64,000 nucleotides of DNA from Edaphobacter lichenicola. GTDB lineage: Bacteria > Acidobacteriota > Terriglobia > Terriglobales > Acidobacteriaceae. Each line of letters opens with the position of its first letter. Positions within the stretch are counted from its first letter, which is position 1. Both the position numbers and the translations under genes were made by a program. Positions 1 to 8,502 of the stretch are shown piece after piece. The DNA lies in NCBI RefSeq assembly GCF_025264645.1, contig NZ_CP073696.1:124001-188000 (forward strand), read 5' to 3'. Below the pieces are notes generated by a model. It was not told the origin of the DNA. It made no database searches and saw nothing but the letters and a program-made list of their open reading frames with translations.

Positions 1-930
1 GAGAGAGTGTGGGGAATTCCAGTGGATGTGGCGATGTTTACGAATCTCACGCAGGACCATCTGGACTATCACGGAACGATGGAAAGATATTTTGCGGCGA
101 AGGCGAGATTATTTGAAGGGGTTGGAGCGCCGCCGCCGAGGGTTGCAGTAGTGAATCTTGATGATGAATACGGAGGTGCGATTGAGAGAGCGGCTGCTGG
201 ATGCGGCGAAGTCTGGACTTACGGGTTGGGGAACCATTTCGGTTGGGTGCCGCAGTTTCGAGCGGAAGATGTAGTGTTGGGAGCGGGTGAGACGAGCTTC
301 GATTGGAAGACGCCCAGGGGAACGGTGGAGATGAGGTCGTCGCTGACTGGCCGAGTGAATGTGTATAACTTGCTCGCAGCGTCGTGTGCGGCGCTGGCCC
401 GGGGTCTTAGCCTGGAGCAGATTGCGATGGCAGCCGAAGAGCTGGTGCCCGTGCCAGGGCGGTTTGAAACGGTATCAAATGGGTTGGGAATTACGGTAGT
501 GGTGGACTATGCGCATACGGATGATGCTTTGAGGAATCTGATTGCGTTGGCGCGGGAGTTGGTGGGGAGCGGCAAGGTGATTACGCTATTTGGATGTGGC
601 GGAGATCGGGATAGGACGAAGCGTCCGCGCATGGGGCGGGCTGCGGGTGAGGGAAGCGATCTAGTGATATTGACCAGCGACAATCCTCGCAGCGAGGAGC
701 CGATGGTGATTATTGAAGAGGCTCTGGCGGGAGTGAGGGAGACGGGTACGACTTGCATAGTGGAGGAAGATCGAGCAGGGGCGATTGAGATTGCAATTCG
801 CGCTGCGCGAGTTGGAGATATTGTTTTACTTGCCGGAAAAGGGCATGAGAAGGTGCAGATCTTGAAGGATGGCACCGTGCCGTTTGATGATGTTGCTGTC
901 GCTGCGAGAGTTCTCAAGGAGATTGCTTGA
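1..930 (+). CDS. murE: UDP-N-acetylmuramoyl-tripeptide synthetase MurE, C-terminal part
   Basis: The reading frame is open from base 1, so the 5' end of this gene, including the ATP-binding loop, lies outside the window. The 309 visible residues carry the Mur ligase middle-domain motif NLTQDHLDYHG near the start and the C-terminal Mur ligase domain. The DNPR motif (fragment residues 227-230, in TSDNPRSEEP) is the signature of MurE enzymes that add meso-diaminopimelate to UDP-MurNAc-L-Ala-D-Glu in the cytoplasm, so a DAP-type peptidoglycan is expected. The stop codon overlaps the TTG start of murF, which implies one transcript and translational coupling. Identity is certain from motifs and neighbours; the true start cannot be seen. 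Confidence 0.96.
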   Translation, partial: ERVWGIPVDVAMFTNLTQDHLDYHGTMERYFAAKARLFEGVGAPPPRVAVVNLDDEYGGAIERAAAGCGEVWTYGLGNHFGWVPQFRAEDVVLGAGETSFDWKTPRGTVEMRSSLTGRVNVYNLLAASCAALARGLSLEQIAMAAEELVPVPGRFETVSNGLGITVVVDYAHTDDALRNLIALARELVGSGKVITLFGCGGDRDRTKRPRMGRAAGEGSDLVILTSDNPRSEEPMVIIEEALAGVRETGTTCIVEEDRAGAIEIAIRAARVGDIVLLAGKGHEKVQILKDGTVPFDDVAVAARVLKEIA

Positions 931-2318
931 ACCTGACACTGGGGCAGATTGCAGATTGGATTCATGCGGATGGGGAGTTCGATACGTCGGCGGAGGCGGT
1001 TGGATATGCGATCGACTCGCGGACGATTGGCGCAGGAGAGCTGTTTTTTGCTGTGCGTGGAGAAAGGCTGGACGGGCACGAGTATGTTCAGACTGCGCTT
1101 GCGAATGGAGCGGTTGCGGCGGTTGTGAGTAACCGGTGGATCGTCCCGGCAGAGGTGGATGAAGCTCGATTGCTGCTTGTCGCAGACGCTGAGGACTGCG
1201 TGCTGAAGGCACTGCAGCAGCTTGCCCATGCTGTGCGACGAGAGTGGGGTGGCCGCGTGATCGGCGTGACTGGATCGGCAGGCAAGACGACCACGAAGGA
1301 GGCGGTGGCTCAGGTTTTGGGAGCGAAGTTCAATGTGTTGAAGTCGGCGGGGAACTTGAATAATGGGTTCGGCCTGCCGTTACAGCTGTTGAAGCTGGAG
1401 CCTGAACATGAAGTTGCCGTGATTGAGATGGGCATGAACCATGCGGGGGAGATTGCTGCATTAGCCAGAATTGCAGAGCCGGACTGGGGACTCGTTTCGA
1501 ATGTCGGGCCGGTGCACCTTGAGTTTTTTGCAGATGGGATCGCCGGGATTGCACGGGCGAAGTTTGAATTGATACAAGCGCTGCCGTCGGATGGGGTGGC
1601 AGTGTTGAACTTCGACGATGCGTATGTCGCTTCGTTCGGGCGAGGGCTTGGCGGGCGCGCAGTTTTCTACGGGATGGGTGAGGGAGCTGGCGTGAGAGCA
1701 GTTCATGTGGCGGAGGTGGGTGCTGAGGGCGTGGTCTTTACCGTGGAGGCGAACGGCGAGCGTGCGAGCGTGCGTCTGAAGATGCTGGGAAGGCATAACG
1801 TTCCGAATGCGCTGGCGGCCATTGCCGTGGGTCTGCGGAGCGGAATCTCTTTGGAGGACTGTGCGGCCGCAGTGAGTGAGATGCGAGCGGGAGATAAGCG
1901 CGGCGAGGTGCTGGAGTGGCGCGGAGCAATGTTGATTAACGACTGCTACAACTCGAATCCGACAGCGCTGAATGCCATGGTGGAGGCGCTGATGGCGATG
2001 CCGGGGGAGCGGCACGTGGTGGTCGCGGGGGAGATGCTGGAACTCGGGCCGGATGCGCAGGCGTTGCACGCTGCTTGCGGGTTGAGGATGAAAGAGCGAG
2101 GCGTGGATCTTATTTTGGGTGTTCGCGGAGCCGCTGAGGCGATGGTGGATGCCGCCAAAACGGCTGGCGCTGATGCGTCGTTTGTCGCTAGTTCTGAAGA
2201 GGCGGGAGAGTGGATGGTTGCGAATGTGCGCGCGGGAGACGTAGTGTTATTGAAAGCTTCCCGAGGTGTACGCCTGGAAAAAGCACTAACAGTCATTACG
2301 AAAGCACCAGTAACGTGA
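927..2318 (+). CDS. murF: UDP-N-acetylmuramoyl-tripeptide--D-alanyl-D-alanine ligase MurF
   Basis: This 463-residue protein is a full-length Mur ligase. It has the N-terminal MurF substrate domain (residues about 1-90), the ATP-binding loop GVTGSAGKTTTKEA at about residue 113, the middle-domain segment VIEMGMNHAGEI typical of MurF, and a C-terminal domain with INDCYNSNPTAL. It adds D-Ala-D-Ala to the UDP-MurNAc tripeptide, the last cytoplasmic step before lipid I. The start is TTG at 927, which overlaps the murE stop (TTGA), a common translational coupling arrangement. Neighbour order murE-murF-(x)-mraY-murD-ftsW-murG is the standard dcw order. No ddl gene is present in the visible cluster, so the dipeptide substrate must be made elsewhere. 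Confidence 0.97.
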   Translation: MNLTLGQIADWIHADGEFDTSAEAVGYAIDSRTIGAGELFFAVRGERLDGHEYVQTALANGAVAAVVSNRWIVPAEVDEARLLLVADAEDCVLKALQQLAHAVRREWGGRVIGVTGSAGKTTTKEAVAQVLGAKFNVLKSAGNLNNGFGLPLQLLKLEPEHEVAVIEMGMNHAGEIAALARIAEPDWGLVSNVGPVHLEFFADGIAGIARAKFELIQALPSDGVAVLNFDDAYVASFGRGLGGRAVFYGMGEGAGVRAVHVAEVGAEGVVFTVEANGERASVRLKMLGRHNVPNALAAIAVGLRSGISLEDCAAAVSEMRAGDKRGEVLEWRGAMLINDCYNSNPTALNAMVEALMAMPGERHVVVAGEMLELGPDAQALHAACGLRMKERGVDLILGVRGAAEAMVDAAKTAGADASFVASSEEAGEWMVANVRAGDVVLLKASRGVRLEKALTVITKAPVT

Positions 2319-2371
2319 CGGGTTCTGACAGCATCTGAGTGATATGGCAAGCGAATGGAATGGAGCGAAAG

Positions 2372-3010
2372 ATGCCGGATAGAGACAGGGCTATCACCAA
2401 AGTTGAGAAAAAGGGTGCATTGAAGAAACACGCAAAGAAGGCTGCCAAGCATGCGTTGAAAAAACATGTTGCTAAGAAGCATGCGAAGAAAGCAACGAAG
2501 CATGTTGGAGAAAAGGCGGCCGGGCCGAAGGTGACCTCTGCCTCGGATCATGGATTGATGACGGCGTTCCATCATATGCAGCGGGCTTCAGTGGTGATCT
2601 CGCTGATGGAGAAGGGTACTGGGGAAGACCTTCGAGATCTGCTGGAGCGAGGGGTGAAGCTTTATCGCAAGGCATCGGAGAATGAAGCCGGAAACAAATT
2701 TGTACTGCGAGCGATTGGAGTGTTGAGGGCTGCGGAGCATCTGTCGCTGGCCGGTCTTTACGCGGCGAGAGAGAAGTATCAACAGAAGGTTGCATCACCC
2801 TCGCCCGACTGGCTTGAAAAATTTGTAGCCGAGACGGACCATCGATTAGAACTGATTGAAGGCAAAGAGCGTGGGAAGGGGACAGATTTGTTTCCGGTGA
2901 CGGTCGAACTATTGCGTCAGGCCGAGGATGCAGACCACGATGCTCACTTGGCGTTCGAGTTAGCGATGGCTGCAGATGCACTTTGTTTCGCGCTGGAGAA
3001 TGGGCTGTGA
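2372..3010 (+). CDS. Lys/His-rich N-tail protein of unknown function inside the dcw cluster
   Basis: I do not recognise a family. The start chosen is ATG 2372 because GGAG lies 6 bases upstream; GTG 2339 and ATG 2360 are in frame but less well placed. The 212 residues split into two parts. Residues about 10-50 are a low-complexity basic tail of KKHAKK/AAKHALKKH-type units, resembling histone-H1-like or nucleoid-binding tails. Residues about 60-212 look entirely alpha-helical (LLERGVKLYRKA, VLRAAEHLSLAGLYAAREKY), and no signal peptide or membrane span is seen. It sits between murF and mraY, where standard dcw clusters have no gene. Nucleic-acid or polyanion binding by the tail is only an inference from composition. 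Confidence 0.8.
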   Translation: MPDRDRAITKVEKKGALKKHAKKAAKHALKKHVAKKHAKKATKHVGEKAAGPKVTSASDHGLMTAFHHMQRASVVISLMEKGTGEDLRDLLERGVKLYRKASENEAGNKFVLRAIGVLRAAEHLSLAGLYAAREKYQQKVASPSPDWLEKFVAETDHRLELIEGKERGKGTDLFPVTVELLRQAEDADHDAHLAFELAMAADALCFALENGL

Positions 3011-3150
3011 AGGGTATTTTTGCAGGCGGCGGGATTCGTGTTGGTTCGCGTGTGAGATAACCACAGGCTAAAGGGTATAGGGCTGTTAAGATAACGGGTG
3101 ACTCGCGACAAAAAATGGGCATAAGCTGCGGGTAAAAGGCGGGGGACGTT

Positions 3151-4287
3151 TTGCTCTATTGGTTGCTGTATCAGAAGCTATTTCCCTATTTCCGGTTGTT
3201 CCGCATATTCCGCTACCTCACGTTCCGCACGGTGTTTGCGAGCCTGACGGCGTTGTTGATTGGACTCCTGATTGGGCCTTACGTGATTGAGAAGCTGCGC
3301 GAATTCCAGATCGGGCAGTATATCCGCGAAGAAGGGCCGCAATCGCACCAGAAGAAAAGCGGTACGCCGACTATGGGTGGCGTGCTGATCTGCATCTCCA
3401 TTCTGGTTCCTACCTTGTTATGGTCGGATCTTTCGAATCCGTATGTGTGGCTGGTGATGCTGTCGACGCTGGCGTTTGGAGCGATCGGGTTTGCAGATGA
3501 CTACATCAAGGTGGTGCATCGGCGGAATCTTGGGTTGACGGCCCGGGCGAAGCTCGGCCTGCAGTTTGTGGTGAGCGCTGCGGTGGCGGCGGCTCTGGTC
3601 GTGATGGAGACGCGTGGAGGATATTCGACGCGCCTGATGGTGCCTTTTGCGAAACGGTTTCGGCCGGACCTGGTGTGGGAGTGGATGGGGCATATTCCGC
3701 ATATGCATTGGCTGGTGTTTGTGCCATTCGTCGTCTTCGTCATGATTGTGATTGCAGGCGCAAGTAACTCCGTAAATCTGACGGATGGACTTGATGGATT
3801 GGCGATTGGATGCACGATCATTGCTGCTGGCGCATTGACGGTGCTGACTTATGTAAGTGGGCATGTGGTGTTTTCGGATTACCTGGAACTGCAAAGAATG
3901 CCAATGGTTAGTGAAGTTACGGTTTTCTGTGGGTCCATGGTGGGGGCGAGTATCGGCTTTCTTTGGTACAACGCGCATCCGGCCGAAATTTTTATGGGGG
4001 ATGTTGGGAGTCTTGCGTTGGGTGGGGCAATTGGAACCGTTGCGGTGGTGATCAAGCAGGAGCTACTGCTACCTTTTATTGGCGGAGTGTTTATTCTTGA
4101 GGCCCTGAGCGTGATGTTGCAGGTGGGTAGCTATAAACTGCGAAATGGAAAACGCATCTTCAAGATGGCTCCTCTGCACCATCATTTTGAGTTGATGGGC
4201 TGGTCGGAGTCGAAGGTTATTGCGCGATTCTGGATACTGGCGCTGGTGTTTGCTTTGTTTGCGTTGACTACGTTGAAGCTGCGATGA
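3151..4287 (+). CDS. mraY: Phospho-N-acetylmuramoyl-pentapeptide-transferase MraY
   Basis: MraY transfers phospho-MurNAc-pentapeptide to undecaprenyl phosphate at the inner membrane, making lipid I. The 378-residue protein has the family length, a LYWLLY N-terminus and about ten hydrophobic segments. Visible catalytic motifs are the Asp pair in [16 protein letters not shown] (about residues 115-117), [12 protein letters not shown] (about residue 209) and the histidine cluster [13 protein letters not shown] near the C-terminus. The start is TTG at 3151 behind a G-rich GGCGGGGG stretch. It follows the Lys/His-rich gene after about 140 bases and is closely followed by murD. Confidence 0.97.
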   Translation: MLYWLLYQKLFPYFRLFRIFRYLTFRTVFASLTALLIGLLIGPYVIEKLREFQIGQYIREEGPQSHQKKSGTPTMGGVLICISILVPTLLWSDLSNPYVWLVMLSTLAFGAIGFADDYIKVVHRRNLGLTARAKLGLQFVVSAAVAAALVVMETRGGYSTRLMVPFAKRFRPDLVWEWMGHIPHMHWLVFVPFVVFVMIVIAGASNSVNLTDGLDGLAIGCTIIAAGALTVLTYVSGHVVFSDYLELQRMPMVSEVTVFCGSMVGASIGFLWYNAHPAEIFMGDVGSLALGGAIGTVAVVIKQELLLPFIGGVFILEALSVMLQVGSYKLRNGKRIFKMAPLHHHFELMGWSESKVIARFWILALVFALFALTTLKLR

Positions 4288-4299
4288 GACTGTGAAGGC

Positions 4300-5658
4300 A
4301 TGATGGATTTGAAGAATAAACGGGTGTTGGTGGTTGGGCTTGGAAAATCCGGCCTCTCGGCGGCGATGTTTCTGCGTGGGCAAGGGTCTCGGGTGACGGT
4401 GAGTGACGCACGCAGCGCGATGGCGCTGGCGAAGGAAATTCCTGCGCTATTGGAGGCAGGGATAATGGTCGAATCGGGCGGCCATGGCTTGCTGACATTT
4501 CGGCGACAGGATTTGATCGTGGTATCGCCTGGCGTGCCAATGGATACGCCTGAAGTGAAGCAGGTCGTGGCGTTCGGTCTGCCTGTCATTGGGGAATTGG
4601 AACTGGCAAGCCGGTATCTCAAGGGGCAAGTGGTAGCAATTACCGGATCAAACGGGAAAACCACGACGACGACGCTTGTGGGGAAAATCTTCAAGGATTC
4701 GGGTTTGCCTACACAAGTGGGTGGAAATATTGGACTGCCGGTGATCGATCTGGTGGCACAGAGCACTGCGGAGACGGTCAATGTGCTTGAGGTATCGAGC
4801 TTTCAATTGGAGACCGTGGAGGAGTTTCATCCGCGGATCGCGGTGATTCTGAATATCACGCCGGACCACTTGGATCGTCATGGGAGTTTCGAGAGGTATG
4901 TGGCGGCGAAGGAGAGGATATTCGAGCGGCAGGGCGCGAAGGATGCCTTGGTGTTGAACGGGGACGATCGCGTGGTGCAGCTGAGTGCGGCCCGGGCTAA
5001 GAGTGAGGTGTTCTGGTTTAGTGGCACTAAAGCTGTGCGACGAGGGGCGTTTGTGCGGGATGGAGTGATTGTATGGGTGGAGAAAGAGGGGGGAGTGACG
5101 GAGCCGGTGATGCCGGTTTCGGAGGTGCCTTTGAAGGGGGCGCATAACATCGAGAATGTACTGGCAGCTGTGTGCGTGGCACGATTAGAGAAAGTTTCGG
5201 TAGAGAGTATTCGAGCGTCGGTTGCCTCGTTTACGGCCGTGGAACATCGGTTGGAGTTGGTTCGGAAGCTGAATGGGGTCGAGTTCTACAATGACTCGAA
5301 GGCGACCAACGTCGATGCGACGATGAAGGCGGTGGCTTCGTTTGCGAAGGGAATTCACCTCGTGCTTGGAGGGAAGGACAAGGACTCCGACTACAGTTTG
5401 ATGGCTCCGATGTTGAAGGAGCGAGTGAAGGCTGTTTATACCATTGGTTCGGCTGCAGAAAAGATTGAGCGCCAACTGCACGGAGTCGTGAAGATGGTGG
5501 CAGCGGAGACGATGCAGGTAGCCGTGGCAGAGGCTGCGAAGGCGGCTGTTGCAGGCGATGTTGTGCTGCTGTCGCCGGCCTGCTCGAGCTTCGACCAGTT
5601 TGAGAACTATGAGCATCGCGGCCGCGTGTTTCGGCAGTTGGTGAATGAGCTCAATTAA
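4300..5658 (+). CDS. murD: UDP-N-acetylmuramoylalanine--D-glutamate ligase MurD
   Basis: MurD adds D-glutamate to UDP-MurNAc-L-Ala in the cytoplasm. The 452-residue protein shows the N-terminal Rossmann-like motif VLVVGLGKSGLSAA, the ATP loop ITGSNGKTTTTTLVGK at about residue 116, the middle-domain NITPDHLDRHGSFERY, and the C-terminal NDSKATNVDATMKA followed by LVLGGKDKDSDY. All domains of the family are present and the length is normal. ATG 4300 is followed at once by a second ATG at 4303; GAAGG upstream suits either. Only 12 bases separate it from mraY, so it is in the same operon. Confidence 0.97.
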   Translation: MMDLKNKRVLVVGLGKSGLSAAMFLRGQGSRVTVSDARSAMALAKEIPALLEAGIMVESGGHGLLTFRRQDLIVVSPGVPMDTPEVKQVVAFGLPVIGELELASRYLKGQVVAITGSNGKTTTTTLVGKIFKDSGLPTQVGGNIGLPVIDLVAQSTAETVNVLEVSSFQLETVEEFHPRIAVILNITPDHLDRHGSFERYVAAKERIFERQGAKDALVLNGDDRVVQLSAARAKSEVFWFSGTKAVRRGAFVRDGVIVWVEKEGGVTEPVMPVSEVPLKGAHNIENVLAAVCVARLEKVSVESIRASVASFTAVEHRLELVRKLNGVEFYNDSKATNVDATMKAVASFAKGIHLVLGGKDKDSDYSLMAPMLKERVKAVYTIGSAAEKIERQLHGVVKMVAAETMQVAVAEAAKAAVAGDVVLLSPACSSFDQFENYEHRGRVFRQLVNELN

Positions 5659-5687
5659 GCACACAGCAAGAAGCGGGAAGTGATTCG

Positions 5688-6782
5688 ATGGCGAAGAGAG
5701 TAGGGGTGGACAAGTGGCTCTTCGGAGTGGTGCTGCTGCTGGTGCTGTTTGGGCTGGTGATGGTGTTTTCGGCGTCGGCGGTGATGGCTCAGTCGAGTCT
5801 GGGATCTCCTTATCCTTATGTGATGAAGCAGGCGATCTGGGCTGTGCTGGGGCTGATCGCCATGGTCGCGCTGATGCAGGTGGACTATCGGACTTATAAC
5901 AATCCGAAGGTCGTCTTTCCTGCGGTTGCGGTGACGATGTTGATGTTGATTGGCGTGTTTGCGATGAAGGACTCGCATGCAACGCATCGCTGGGTCCGAT
6001 TTGGGAATCTGTTTACGTTTCAGCCTTCGGAGTTAGCGAAGCCTGTTCTGGTGTTGTTTCTGGCTTACTTTTTGCAGACGCGAATTCACCAGATGGATGA
6101 CTGGAAGGGGACGATTCTGCGGGCGGTTGCGGTTCCGCTGGCGTTTACGGCTTTGATTTTGAAGGAGCCGGACCTGGGGACCGGCATGGTGTGCATGGCG
6201 GTGACGGCTCTGATGCTGTACCTGGCCGGTGCCAAGACCAAGTACTTTGCGGTTGGTGCTGCGTTTGCGGCGCCGGTGCTGTACTTCATGCTGTTTCATG
6301 TGGCGTTTCGGCGGGCTCGGATGCTGGCGTTTGTGAATCCGGAGGCCGATCCACGCGGAAGCGGGTTTCACATCCTTCAATCGCTGATTGCGGTTGGAAC
6401 GGGCGGAATCCGTGGTCTCGGGTTGATGGAAGGTCGGCAGAAGCTGTTCTATCTTCCGGAGGTGCAGACGGACTTTATCTTTGCCAACATCTGTGAAGAG
6501 CTGGGATTGATTGGGGCGTTACTGATTGTGGCGTTGTTTGTGGCGTTGGGCTATCGCGGGCTGCGGGCGGCGTTTCTGTCAACCGACCCGTTTGCGCGAT
6601 TTCTGGCGTTTGGGATCACGACTGCGATCCTGATCCAGGCTTTCTTCAATATGAGCGTGGTGCTGGCGCTGTTGCCGACGAAGGGGATTCCGCTGCCGTT
6701 CATCTCATCGGGTGGGACTTCGCTTTTTATTACGCTGGCCAGCATGGGTGTGCTGCTGAATGTGACGCGTGAGATCGATTGA
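5688..6782 (+). CDS. ftsW: SEDS-family peptidoglycan glycosyltransferase FtsW
   Basis: This 364-residue protein has about nine to ten hydrophobic segments and the SEDS-family motifs: FQPSELAKPVLV, LKEPDLGTGMV, the large periplasmic-loop signature REVQTDF-type segment YLPEVQTDFIFANICEELG, and the C-terminal PFISSGGTSLFI. FtsW polymerises glycan strands from lipid II at the division septum together with a class B PBP. Its position between murD and murG is the conserved dcw location and separates it from the paralogue RodA. It starts 29 bases after murD; GGGAAGTG lies about 8 bases before the ATG. The following 175 bases to murG hold repeat A1. Confidence 0.95.
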   Translation: MAKRVGVDKWLFGVVLLLVLFGLVMVFSASAVMAQSSLGSPYPYVMKQAIWAVLGLIAMVALMQVDYRTYNNPKVVFPAVAVTMLMLIGVFAMKDSHATHRWVRFGNLFTFQPSELAKPVLVLFLAYFLQTRIHQMDDWKGTILRAVAVPLAFTALILKEPDLGTGMVCMAVTALMLYLAGAKTKYFAVGAAFAAPVLYFMLFHVAFRRARMLAFVNPEADPRGSGFHILQSLIAVGTGGIRGLGLMEGRQKLFYLPEVQTDFIFANICEELGLIGALLIVALFVALGYRGLRAAFLSTDPFARFLAFGITTAILIQAFFNMSVVLALLPTKGIPLPFISSGGTSLFITLASMGVLLNVTREID

Positions 6783-6832
6783 GTCAGTGAGTCGGGTATC
6801 GTCGTTTTTCTTCGGGTATAGATCCATGCTTT

Positions 6833-6932
6833 GTCCTGCCGGACGGGCCCACTGCTCGTGGAGAGGTCACTTCGTGACGGGTATACCCTTCCTTGGTGGG
6901 ATGAGCCGTGTTGGTCCTCCCTTCGGTCGGAG
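6833..6932 (+). repeat. Dispersed structured repeat family A, copy 1 (upstream of murG)
   Basis: About 100 bases here match 12657-12755 closely, starting with GTCCTGCCGGACGGGCCCAC. The copy contains three small hairpins: GTCC-TGCC-GGAC, GTCAC-TTC-GTGAC (6866-6878) and CTCC...GGAG at the end. In the other copy the second stem is GCCAC-TTC-GTGGC, a paired change that keeps the stem. It ends about 25 bases before the murG start and fills most of the ftsW-murG gap. Confidence 0.85.
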
Positions 6933-6956
6933 TATTCGTTTAGGAGAACGGGTCTG

Positions 6957-8054
6957 GTGAACGAATCGGTGCCGGGGCTGCGGGTTTTGATTGCTGGTGG
7001 GGGGACCGGGGGGCATGTGATTCCGGCGCTGGCAATCGGACGTGAGATGCGGGACGCGCATGGGGCCGAGGTGCGGTTTGTCGGGACGGCGCGTGGGTTG
7101 GAGACGAGGCTGGTGCCGGAGGCGGGGTTTCCGCTGGAGCTGATTCGGGTGGGGCAGTTGAAGAATGTGAGCCTGATGACGCGGTTGCGGACGCTTACGG
7201 ATCTTCCGCTTGGGGTGGCGCGGTGTTTGGAGCTGGTGCGGAGCTTCAGGCCGGATGTGGTGGTGGGGGTTGGTGGATATGCTTCGGGGCCTGCGATGCT
7301 GGCGGCGGTGCTGCTGCGGGTGCCGACGGTGGCGTATGAGCCGAATGCGGCTCCAGGGCTGGCGAACCGGCTAGTGGGTAAGTATGTCGCTGCGGCTGCG
7401 GTGAACTTTCCGGAGACGACGAAGTACTTTCGCAATGCGGTGGTGACTGGCGTGCCGGTGCGGGAGGCGATCTTTGTGGTGCCGGACAGGGCGCTGGGTG
7501 CGGAGCCTCGGTTGCTGATTACGGCGGGGAGTAATGGGGCGAAGATCTTCAACGAGACGATGCCGGGGATTGCAGCGCGGTTGCTGGAGCGAGTGCCGGG
7601 GCTGACGATCGTGCACCAGACGGGCGAGAAGGCTTTGAGCGCGACTGCGGAGGCGTATGCCAAGGCAGGTATCGACCTGTCGCGGGTGAAGGTGACTGCG
7701 TTTTTGAGCGATATGCCGGAACAGTATGCTGCGGCGGACCTGGTGTTGGCGCGGGCGGGTAGCACGGTGGCGGAGTTGGCTGCGGCGGGCAAGCCTGCAC
7801 TGCTGGTGCCGCTGCCGACGGCTGCCGACGACCACCAGCGGAAGAATGCGGAGCTGGTGGTGAAGGGTGGTGCGGCGGAGATGCTGCTGCAGACTGAGCT
7901 GACGCCTGAGGTTCTGTTGGAACGGCTGACCGGGTTGCTGACGAGTGGCGAGCGGCTGCGGACGATGAGCGCGTCGGCTCGTGCGATGGGTAAGCCGGGG
8001 GCGCTTGCGAGGATCGGGGAGATGGTTGCGGGGGTAGCGGAGGTTGGGGCTTGA
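6957..8054 (+). CDS. murG: UDP-GlcNAc:lipid I GlcNAc transferase MurG
   Basis: MurG adds GlcNAc to lipid I on the inner face of the membrane, giving lipid II. The 365-residue protein (GT28 fold) has the N-terminal glycine loop GGGTGGH (residues 14-20), VGVGGYASGPAM, the second nucleotide-binding region LITAGSNGAKIFNE and the UDP-GlcNAc motif ARAGSTVAELAAAGKPALLVPLP. The start chosen is GTG 6957, with AGGAG 10 bases upstream. An upstream in-frame ATG-like extension exists from 6831, but it only translates repeat A1 and does not belong to the family. GC content is visibly higher than in neighbouring genes. This is the last gene of the uninterrupted part of the dcw cluster. Confidence 0.96.
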   Translation: MNESVPGLRVLIAGGGTGGHVIPALAIGREMRDAHGAEVRFVGTARGLETRLVPEAGFPLELIRVGQLKNVSLMTRLRTLTDLPLGVARCLELVRSFRPDVVVGVGGYASGPAMLAAVLLRVPTVAYEPNAAPGLANRLVGKYVAAAAVNFPETTKYFRNAVVTGVPVREAIFVVPDRALGAEPRLLITAGSNGAKIFNETMPGIAARLLERVPGLTIVHQTGEKALSATAEAYAKAGIDLSRVKVTAFLSDMPEQYAAADLVLARAGSTVAELAAAGKPALLVPLPTAADDHQRKNAELVVKGGAAEMLLQTELTPEVLLERLTGLLTSGERLRTMSASARAMGKPGALARIGEMVAGVAEVGA

Positions 8055-8124
8055 CGGACTCGCTTACTGCCCCGTCCTGTGTTCCCGAGTCTTCTGTTCT
8101 CATCCCACTCCTTCATTTGACTTC

Positions 8125-8390
8125 GGGGACCCCTCCCCCGGGGGTGTCGTTAAGTTATGTGTAATCAATTACTTGATGAAAATGGTGTTTGTAAAAATTT
8201 CATTCTAAAGGGTTTGCGGTCAAATATCAGTAAACAAACGGGCTATGGGTTAAATGGAAAAGCTCCGGTGATGTCCGGAGCTGTTTACTTCTTACAGTTC
8301 AAGTATAGCGGTTGGAGCATAACTCATACGCCACGCGGATGTGCTGGATTGGCGCGGGTTTTCGTGGTTTAGGGGCTTGACAAGGTTTTT
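8125..8390 (+). repeat. Dispersed long repeat family D, copy 1
   Basis: This ~265-base non-coding block aligns end to end with 62347-62612. Shared landmarks, in the same order and spacing, are a GGGG..CCCCC..GGGGGTG block, GTAAAAAT, AAAGGG.TT, CAAATAT, a GC hairpin, AGTATAGC, CTCATACGCCACGCG, GCGGGTTTTCGT and GGGGCTTGACA. Similarity is strongest in the last 90 bases. The left part is AT-rich compared with its surroundings. It lies between murG and a PLP decarboxylase gene. I see no ORF in it. Confidence 0.8.
8261..8282. terminator. Hairpin within repeat D1, terminator-like in both directions
   Basis: A perfect 8-bp stem, AGCTCCGG and CCGGAGCT, closes a 6-base loop. It is preceded by AAAA and followed by GTTTACTTCTT, so it could end transcription of murG on the + strand or of a minus-strand transcript. 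The equivalent hairpin in copy D2 has a different but still perfectly paired stem, which indicates selection on the structure. Confidence 0.55.
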
Positions 8391-8445
8391 CTGAGGCAAA
8401 AATTGGTTAGTTGCCGTGGGCGCGGTGGTTTGGAGTTGAAGGAGA

Positions 8446-8502
8446 GCGGTTCGCGCTTTGCGCGAATGCCCACATCTCAGAATCGAGATATGGGGCACCC
8501 GG
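8446..8502 (+). repeat. Double-hairpin repeat family B, copy 1
   Basis: This copy shows the full architecture: a first perfect stem TTCGCGC-TTT-GCGCGAA, then CCCACATCTC-AGAATC-GAGATATGGG with one mismatch, and the conserved end GGGGCACCCGG. Eight copies of this element are listed in the window. This one lies in the gap between murG and the PLP decarboxylase. Confidence 0.85.

Noticed and set aside
6831-6956. N-terminal extension of murG starting at 6831
   Set aside because: It only translates repeat A1 and has no MurG-family resemblance; GTG 6957 has a proper ribosome site.
6551-8116. 521-residue minus-strand frame opposite murG and ftsW
   Set aside because: Ser/Thr/Arg-rich shadow of two certain + strand genes; no domain.
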